From positions 1-18,858 of the forward strand of contig URDK01000054.1 of NCBI GenBank assembly GCA_900546485.1: a stretch of 18,858 nucleotides of DNA, given 5' to 3'. Below the pieces are notes generated by a model. The model was not told where the DNA came from. It searched no databases and saw only the letters and a list, made by a program, of their open reading frames with translations. This document shows positions 14,628 to 18,858 of this stretch, in pieces (positions within the stretch are counted from its first letter, which is position 1; every line of letters starts with the position of its first letter). Made by a program: the position numbers and the translations under genes. The stretch is from an uncultured Eubacteriales bacterium. GTDB taxonomy: Bacteria; Bacillota; Clostridia; Oscillospirales; Oscillospiraceae.

Positions 14628-14633
14628 ATCATA
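14628..14633 (-). promoter_or_regulatory. -10 element of the ABC-pair promoter
   Basis: TATGAT on the minus strand. At 17 bp upstream the -35 position reads TGGCAG, a poor match, and it is covered by the tandem repeat at 14653-14686. Lack of a -35 plus an overlapping activator-type site suggests an activator-dependent promoter. Confidence 0.6.
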
Positions 14634-14652
14634 AAATCATTTAGTTATTTCT

Positions 14653-14686
14653 GCCACTCCATACAGAGCATATCTATCCAATCAGA
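14653..14686 (-). promoter_or_regulatory. Tandem AraC-type activator site before the ABC pair
   Basis: On the minus strand two related 13-bp units, TCTGATTGGATAG (14674-14686) and TCTGTATGGAGTG (14655-14667), repeat with a 19-bp period. Two helical turns between direct half-sites is typical for AraC-family proteins. Nearly the same arrangement lies at 17592-17626, and both sites end exactly 19 bp before a -10. The AraC-family protein of this locus is the likely binder. Confidence 0.7.
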
Positions 14687-14694
14687 CACACAAC

Positions 14695-16176
14695 TCATTG
14701 ACACATCAGACAGGAATATAATCGAGGAAGATTTTCCTGTAATGAGAATGTTTCTACATGACCTTCATCAACAAAATGCAGAACCCGATTACAAGTCATA
14801 GCAGCAAATTCATAATCATGGGTAATGATTAAAATGGTCTTTCCTTTTTGCGCCAGAGCTTTCAAATGCTCCGATATTCTCATCATATTTTTGAAATCAA
14901 GACCGCTGGTAGGCTCATCCAAAATCAAAACGGGGGTATCTATCCAATCCGATACAGCGAGAGCGAGCCGCTGTTTCTGCCCGCCGGAAAGAGTAGCAGG
15001 ATGCCGTTCTTTCCATTCAAACAAGCCATATAATTTTAGCAGATCATCGCGTTGCTCCTGGGTACTGCCTTTTCCGTTTAATAGCAGTTCTTCTTCTACG
15101 CTGTCCCCAAACAACTGGCAATCTGTATTTTGCATAACAAAGTAGGCAAAATTTTTCCTTTTGCCTTTAGATACCTTTGTCCCGTTATATATGACCTGAC
15201 CCTCTTTTTCCTTTTGCATACCACAAAGAATATTCGACAAAGTAGTTTTCCCTATTCCGTTATGGCCTACAATCGCAATCAGGTCGCCAGCATACGCCCG
15301 AAAAGATATATCGTGGAAAACCGGATGTTTGCGATAGGAAAACGCCAAATCCTTTACCTCCATCGTCATATCTTTTTCTTTTGTAGGGGGAATATCTACT
15401 TCAATATGGTGTAAATCTGCCGCCCGTATTCCTATGGCTCGTCTTTTTTCTTCTGGAATAGAGAGCAGTTCTCCCGCCGTCCATTCTTCTTTTATGCTCC
15501 CGTTTTCCATATAAAGAAAACGGTCTGCAAGGTCAGTAAGATAATAAAGCCGGTGTTCAGCAACAATGATTGTGTGGCCTTCCGCTTTTAGTCCACCCAT
15601 CAAATTTTTAAGCGCCTCAACGGAATACATATCCAAATTGGCCGAAGGTTCATCAAACACATAAATTTCCGGGTCAACAGCATTGACGGAGGCCACCGCT
15701 ATTTTCTGTTTTTCTCCGCTGGACATCGGATAAATTTCTTTCCCCCGCAGCATATCTCCGTTAATACGTTTGATCGCACTTGAAACCCGTCCATCCAGTT
15801 CTTCATACGGAACGCCATAGTTTTCACACCCGAACGCAATTTCATCCTCTGTAATACTGGCAAAAAACTGGCTCTTTGGATCTTGAAAGATTGAACCTAC
15901 TTTTTTCCCGATTTCATACAGAGGATATTCCGATATGCTGCGTCCCAGCAGTGTGACTCGCCCTTTCAGCGTCCCTTCGTAAAATTGTTCAGCTAACCCG
16001 TTTATCAATCGTGTTAAAGTTGTTTTTCCGCAGCCGCTCCCGCCAGTCAGAACAAGGAACTCGCCCTTTTTTATATCGAGGCTGATATGATGGATACTTT
16101 CTGTTTCGGCTCCCGGATATTCAAAAGATACATCTTCAAACTGGATAACGGATCGCCTTGCTTTATCATTTATCAT
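14695..16176 (-). CDS. ECF transporter ATPase, two fused ATP-binding domains (EcfA-EcfA')
   Basis: The energising ATPase of an energy-coupling-factor transporter; 493 aa with two complete nucleotide-binding domains in one chain. Domain 1 (about 10-250): Walker A GGSGCGKTT (45-53), signature MSSGEKQK (151-158), Walker B IYVFDEP (171-177). Domain 2 (about 270-490): Walker A GHNGIGKTT (304-312), signature LSGGQKQR (396-403), Walker B VLILDEP (416-422). In domain 1 the signature has SSG in place of SGG, so its half-site may differ. ATG 16176 overlaps the EcfT stop in TAATG. The frame is open upstream but overlaps EcfT. A new promoter begins right after its stop codon, so the ABC pair can be expressed separately. 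Confidence 0.9.
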   Translation of the reverse strand: MINDKARRSVIQFEDVSFEYPGAETESIHHISLDIKKGEFLVLTGGSGCGKTTLTRLINGLAEQFYEGTLKGRVTLLGRSISEYPLYEIGKKVGSIFQDPKSQFFASITEDEIAFGCENYGVPYEELDGRVSSAIKRINGDMLRGKEIYPMSSGEKQKIAVASVNAVDPEIYVFDEPSANLDMYSVEALKNLMGGLKAEGHTIIVAEHRLYYLTDLADRFLYMENGSIKEEWTAGELLSIPEEKRRAIGIRAADLHHIEVDIPPTKEKDMTMEVKDLAFSYRKHPVFHDISFRAYAGDLIAIVGHNGIGKTTLSNILCGMQKEKEGQVIYNGTKVSKGKRKNFAYFVMQNTDCQLFGDSVEEELLLNGKGSTQEQRDDLLKLYGLFEWKERHPATLSGGQKQRLALAVSDWIDTPVLILDEPTSGLDFKNMMRISEHLKALAQKGKTILIITHDYEFAAMTCNRVLHFVDEGHVETFSLQENLPRLYSCLMCQ

Positions 16177-16853
16177 TATGCTACCGTCCTTTCCAGCACA
16201 AAATAGAGTGCGGTTACGCAAACAGCAACCACGCACATAATCCAATCTCTTTTTTGAAATTCTATCTTCCTGCGGCAGGTATGTTTTCCCGGATTGGAAA
16301 TCCCCCTGCTTTCAGCAGAAGCTGCGAGTTCTTCAGCTATTCTGGATGAACGGAAAATAACAGGCGTAACAATATACTCCATTGCGTCCAAAGGGTGTTT
16401 CCATGACAACAGTTTTCGCAGCCGAAGTGAGGCAAACACATCGGAAAATTCACTGCGCACAGTAGGGAAGAAACGCAACATGAAGGTTACGGGCAGGGCA
16501 ATTCCATCAGGAGCGTGGATTTTCTTAAAAACTGCTACAACTTCTCCCGGCGGCATACCAATCACGGGCTGCGCAGCCATAACCATCATCAAAATACGCA
16601 GCACCATGAACAGGAACATTTCCGGCATAAGAATGGTAATGCCCTGTCCTCCTGAAAGCAGCCTCAACACGATAAAAATGCCGCAGACGATCAGATATTT
16701 TATTGTCTGCCTGCCAAAGCCCTGAATAATCAGATACACACTCAAGACACCCAAAAGTGTGTATATCAAAATGTCGCTTGTGAGCACCGCCACAAGCGAC
16801 ATAGTGAGAACTATGACAAGCAATTTGGTCCGAAAATCAAATTTCATGCTCAT
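16176..16853 (-). CDS. ecfT: ECF transporter transmembrane component EcfT
   Basis: A membrane protein (225 aa) with four to five hydrophobic segments in the first 105 residues and one at the C-terminus. Between them lies the conserved cytoplasmic coupling region, including GIALPVTFMLRFFPTV and the motif ESRG near residue 185. ESRG corresponds to one of the two ARG-type coupling motifs of EcfT; the other appears as LRLR near 150. It links the S component to the double ATPase. It starts 3 bp after the S-component stop with a weak ribosome site, and the next gene overlaps its stop by one base, so expression is coupled. Confidence 0.88.
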   Translation of the reverse strand: MSMKFDFRTKLLVIVLTMSLVAVLTSDILIYTLLGVLSVYLIIQGFGRQTIKYLIVCGIFIVLRLLSGGQGITILMPEMFLFMVLRILMMVMAAQPVIGMPPGEVVAVFKKIHAPDGIALPVTFMLRFFPTVRSEFSDVFASLRLRKLLSWKHPLDAMEYIVTPVIFRSSRIAEELAASAESRGISNPGKHTCRRKIEFQKRDWIMCVVAVCVTALYFVLERTVA

Positions 16854-16856
16854 AGT

Positions 16857-17462
16857 TTATTTAATCGCGCCACTCTTTCTGAAGTGCTTTACAATCAGTT
16901 TGTTGCTAATCATGCAGCCAAGGATGGCCAGAATAACAGTAACAGCCAGGCTCAAAATAACATACTTCGGATCGGTGTAATACTGGGTCTGAACCTGAAC
17001 CTGCTGCTCACTGACGCCAGTGGCAAGAAATGCGTCTTTGAAAAACCAGATTTCTGACATACCGTGTGCAGCGCGAACCAATGCTGTAATTACCCACGAA
17101 ATAGATACACGCTTAATGTCATGGTAAGCATCCTTTCCGCACATGGAAAGCTCTGCGATGATACCGCCGCCCAAAAACCACGGGATCATAAACGGCCCCA
17201 TCATCAATCCGGCGATAATCGCCCACATGATATTGTAGACAAGAGCGGGGCCATGCTTGCCGACTTTCATGCACATGTAAACATAGAACGGTGCGAGGAT
17301 AAGTGCCGCACCGGCGGCGTTAAAAATCATGGAATAGAACAGAGAAGCGCCAGTCAGGGTCGAATAGACCATAAATACAACGAACATGACCGCACAGAAG
17401 ATACCGATGATTGCCGCGTCTTTGACAGTGAACTTGTTACCTGTCGATTTTTCATTTTCCAT
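16857..17462 (-). CDS. ECF transporter substrate-binding S component, Trep_Strep/MptD family
   Basis: A 201-aa membrane protein with about six hydrophobic segments. It starts with a short polar end and VKDAAIIGIFCAVMFVVF, the usual opening helix of S components. A segment with PWFLGGGIIAELSM near residue 95-110 is typical of the Trep_Strep (MptD-type) group, which is found in Firmicutes next to EcfT, double EcfA and often YbtPQ-like ABC pairs. The ligand of the group is not firmly known; neighbours point to a metal or metal-chelate. ATG 17462 has an AAAGGAGG site 9 nt upstream. It is the first gene of the ECF unit, preceded by a leader of about 100 nt that carries an operator and a hairpin. 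Confidence 0.87.
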   Translation of the reverse strand: MENEKSTGNKFTVKDAAIIGIFCAVMFVVFMVYSTLTGASLFYSMIFNAAGAALILAPFYVYMCMKVGKHGPALVYNIMWAIIAGLMMGPFMIPWFLGGGIIAELSMCGKDAYHDIKRVSISWVITALVRAAHGMSEIWFFKDAFLATGVSEQQVQVQTQYYTDPKYVILSLAVTVILAILGCMISNKLIVKHFRKSGAIK

Positions 17463-17490
17463 TTGGAAATCCTCCTTTGTCTTGCAGAAA

Positions 17491-17514
17491 GTTAGCAGTA
17501 CCTAACCCACTATT
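17491..17514. promoter_or_regulatory. Inverted-repeat operator upstream of the S-component gene
   Basis: GTTAG at 17491-17495, six bases, CTAAC at 17502-17506, then CC-AC-TATT; on the minus strand it reads AATAG-T-GGGTTAG-N6-CTAAC. Same core, same spacing and same flank as the site at 14594-14627. It lies 29 bp before the ATG. Here the proposed -10 is about 60 bp upstream, so it would act as a roadblock or serve a second promoter. Confidence 0.65.
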
Positions 17515-17541
17515 CAAAAAATAGGCCAGCTTCAAGCGGGC
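17515..17541 (-). terminator. Weak terminator or attenuator between the araC-family gene and the ECF operon
   Basis: On the minus strand GCC-C-GCT / AGC-T-GGC forms a short imperfect stem (17525-17541), followed by CTATTTTTTG. It lies after the araC-family stop codon but also downstream of the ECF promoter at 17567-17572. It may therefore act as an attenuator in the ECF leader. The stem is weak. Confidence 0.4.
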
Positions 17542-17566
17542 TTTCTGCTTTTATCTGACAAAGGAT

Positions 17567-17572
17567 ATTTTA
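17567..17572 (-). promoter_or_regulatory. -10 element of the ECF operon promoter
   Basis: TAAAAT on the minus strand, exactly 19 bp after the end of the tandem activator site at 17592-17626. This is the same spacing as at the ABC-pair promoter. No good -35 is present. This shared geometry is the main reason for calling it. Confidence 0.6.
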
Positions 17573-17579
17573 ATACAGC

Positions 17580-18635
17580 TCAGATTTCTTCGCCACTCCA
17601 TACGGACCCGCTTCTATCCAAACGGACACTCTTTCTGAGCTCCGTTGGAGAGCTGCCATACGCTTCTTTGAAAGCAGAAGTGAATTTATTCGGATTTTCA
17701 TATCCGATTTTGCCTGCAATCTCCGTTACTGACAACTCTGTTTCCAGCAACAATTTTTTGGCGACTTGAAGCCGATAGGTACGAAGATAAGAATAGACAG
17801 AGGTTCCATAGACACCTCGAAAGCACTTTTTCAATGCTGTTGTAGAAATCTCGAATTTCTGGGAAAGCTGTTCAATCGTATGATGTGCTGTCAAGTCCTC
17901 CGTAATATAGGATGCTACTGCTTTAATCAATGAGACCTGATTTTGATTGAAATAATCCGTCTGTAAAACCTCTTCTGCCGTATTGAGATCGCTTAAAAAC
18001 AGAAGCAGCTCCAGTATTTTGACTTTCATGTATCCTGGTTTTCTTTTTTCCCGGACATGATAGAGTTCCGAAAAAATATGTTCAATAGACGGATTGGCCC
18101 GCATGATGCAGCAACGGTTTCCTTCGCAAATATATTTTTGTATGTAATGCAAATCAATATTCAATAGTTCCATGATTTGCCGTACTTCCGGCAACAATTC
18201 ATCCAGATTGATGATGATGGAAATACCGTGATAGTGGTTCAGCGGAAAACACGAATTTGACTTTTTCTTCATCATGGAGCTGATCGACAAATCGCCTTCC
18301 GCCATATAGCAGCAGCTATTTTCACCAAAGCTGCACTCGAAACGTCCAATCAGGCAGTGGTTAATCTCTATCATATTTTTCGCAGTGGCCTGGTTTTGGT
18401 TACAATAGCCTATGTGCATATCGTTGTAGTAAAGTTCAATACCCGGAAAAACCTGATAAACAGTGATCAGTCCATATCCTGTTTCATTCGACAGCCGGAA
18501 AATTTTGCAATCCTGCCGCAGTTCATCTTCTTCAGGAGAGCCGTATAGCTTTGTTCCTTCAAATTCATCTGGCAATTCAGACCGTGATAATATTTCAATC
18601 GCACCAGAGAGTGCTTGTTTTTCATAGGTCAGCAC
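17580..18635 (-). CDS. AraC-family transcriptional regulator (YbtA/PchR-like role)
   Basis: A 351-aa protein. The C-terminal AraC/XylS domain (about 235-335) has both helix-turn-helix units: TIEQLSQKFEISTTALKKCF, then LSVTEIAGKIGYENPNKFTSAF ending in GSSPTELRK. The N-terminal 230 residues form a sensor region with several Cys and His and no domain I can name. AraC proteins beside siderophore transporters (YbtA, PchR) activate on binding the chelate; a like role is inferred. GTG 18635 is 7 nt after a GGGAGGA site. The promoter at 18678-18706 is near-consensus and has an operator over its start. The last 13 codons (LDRSGSVWSGEEI) contain the tandem activator site, so the extra tail after ELRK may exist because of that DNA site. 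Confidence 0.88.
   Translation of the reverse strand: MLTYEKQALSGAIEILSRSELPDEFEGTKLYGSPEEDELRQDCKIFRLSNETGYGLITVYQVFPGIELYYNDMHIGYCNQNQATAKNMIEINHCLIGRFECSFGENSCCYMAEGDLSISSMMKKKSNSCFPLNHYHGISIIINLDELLPEVRQIMELLNIDLHYIQKYICEGNRCCIMRANPSIEHIFSELYHVREKRKPGYMKVKILELLLFLSDLNTAEEVLQTDYFNQNQVSLIKAVASYITEDLTAHHTIEQLSQKFEISTTALKKCFRGVYGTSVYSYLRTYRLQVAKKLLLETELSVTEIAGKIGYENPNKFTSAFKEAYGSSPTELRKSVRLDRSGSVWSGEEI
17592..17626 (-). promoter_or_regulatory. Tandem AraC-type activator site before the ECF operon
   Basis: On the minus strand TCCGTTTGGATAG (17614-17626) and TCCGTATGGAGTG (17594-17606) repeat with a 20-bp period. It matches the site at 14653-14686, with identical blocks GCCACTCCATAC and TCTATCCAA on the plus strand. 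It lies inside the last codons of the araC-family gene. Confidence 0.7.
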
Positions 18636-18653
18636 TATCCATTCCTCCCTTCA

Positions 18654-18676
18654 GTTCGCCATAACTAACTGCTATT
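18654..18676. promoter_or_regulatory. Inverted-repeat operator upstream of the araC-family gene
   Basis: GTTCG at 18654-18658, six bases, CTAAC at 18665-18669, then TG-CTATT. On the minus strand this is AATAG-C-AGTTAG-N6-CGAAC, the third copy of the locus operator with one base changed in the distal half. It starts just after the -10 and ends 18 bp before the GTG start, a position suited to repression. Confidence 0.55.
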
Positions 18677-18677
18677 A

Positions 18678-18706
18678 AGTATATGTGATAATTTCTTCTG
18701 TGTCAA
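18678..18706 (-). promoter_or_regulatory. Near-consensus promoter of the araC-family gene
   Basis: On the minus strand TTGACA (18701-18706), a 17-bp spacer, then TATACT (18678-18683). Unlike the two transporter promoters it has a perfect -35 and no tandem activator site. It should be active by itself and controlled only by the operator that follows. Confidence 0.82.
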
Positions 18707-18858
18707 ATTTTGATAAAGGCCCATGACGTTAAAGATTTTTAGATGGAAATAGCCAAAATCTCTGTTTCAAATTGTAGTATTAGTAGAGGGAGAATACGAG
18801 GGTAGGGTTACGATAGCAAGCACAGCCAGCGAGTACCCACTGGCGGATTTTCGGTTTA
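18707..18858. other. Right edge without a recognised gene
   Basis: No open frame with a ribosome site is visible in this 152-bp edge. An imperfect palindrome, GCCAG-N10-CTGGC around GTAC, lies at about 18826-18845. No copy of the tRNA-Arg 3' end is present, so the element does not end here. Confidence 0.4.

Larger units (their letters stand above)
6760..18858. mobile_element. Integrative conjugative-type element, Tn916-like regulatory end plus metal-chelate transport cargo (partial)
   Basis: The block contains, in order from the tRNA: a tyrosine integrase, an excisionase-like protein, an HTH_16 protein, a sigma-like factor and a divergent XRE regulator. This order and orientation are those I remember for the regulatory end of Tn916-family elements. 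Cargo transport genes follow. The left boundary is placed at the tRNA-Arg 3' end by inference from integrase position. No copy of the tRNA 3' end is found further right, so the other end and any conjugation genes lie outside the window. The cargo is less GC-rich than the chromosome and backbone. Confidence 0.75.

Noticed and set aside
18826..18845. Palindrome around GTAC as an origin of transfer or operator
   Set aside because: Only the outer five bases on each side pair and there is no supporting context inside the window.
18707..18858. Right attachment site of the element
   Set aside because: The tRNA-Arg 3' end and the TCCTGCTAAGAA repeat were looked for and not found here; the right end must be outside the window.
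10631..18858. Siderophore biosynthesis genes or an antibiotic-resistance cargo
   Set aside because: Every gene in the cargo is a transporter part or a regulator. No NRPS, PKS, salicylate synthase or resistance gene is present in the window.
1..18858. CRISPR array, insertion sequence or rRNA
   Set aside because: No regularly spaced repeat series, no transposase and no rRNA-like sequence was seen.

Overview
The window looks like the chromosome of a GC-rich, endospore-forming Clostridia-type Firmicute (Oscillospiraceae-like) carrying one end of an integrated, conjugative-transposon-like element. The evidence is sporulation genes yabP and yabQ next to divIC and an S1-domain yabR homologue. That is the same order as in Bacillus subtilis, where tRNA genes also follow yabR. 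Genus cannot be fixed from sequence alone.

Left part, about 1-6760, chromosomal core: on the minus strand a GltS-type sodium/glutamate symporter overlaps a PlsC-type acyltransferase that has an extra zinc-ribbon domain. On the plus strand a macro-domain protein is translationally coupled to an RluA-family pseudouridine synthase. A convergent minus-strand gene encodes a small secreted or anchored protein. Then come yabP-yabQ-divIC-yabR, a terminator, a near-consensus promoter, a degenerate tRNA-Arg-like sequence and an intact tRNA-Arg(CCU).

Middle part, about 6760-10600, element backbone: a tyrosine integrase, an excisionase-like small HTH protein, a gene-free stretch, an HTH_16-type protein, a sigma-70-like factor, and a divergent XRE regulator. 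From memory, this order and orientation match the regulatory end of the Tn916 family (int, xis, orf8-like, orf7-like, divergent regulator). The integrase lies 187 bp from the 3' end of tRNA-Arg(CCU), the likely insertion site. The other element end is outside the window.

Right part, about 10600-18858, cargo, all on the minus strand and visibly poorer in GC except for its last gene. In transcription order it holds an AraC-family activator, a Trep_Strep/MptD-type ECF S component, EcfT, a fused double-ATPase EcfA, two exporter-fold ABC half-transporters of YbtP/YbtQ type, and a DtxR-family metal regulator. The combination resembles siderophore uptake sets such as the equibactin locus of Streptococcus equi ICESe2, as I recall it. 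No siderophore synthesis genes are visible here. My inference is a mobile locus for importing metal chelates, possibly siderophores made by other organisms.

The most interesting find is the regulatory wiring of this cargo. An inverted repeat, GTTAG-N6-CTAAC preceded by AATAG, lies just upstream of the araC, S-component and first ABC genes. A separate tandem repeat of about 13 bp (TCYGnnTGGAnnG, period 19-20 bp) overlaps the -35 position of the two transporter promoters, exactly 19 bp before each -10. One of these tandem sites is embedded in the last codons of the araC-family gene. The simplest model is a metal-dependent repressor acting on all three promoters and an AraC activator acting on the two transporter promoters.
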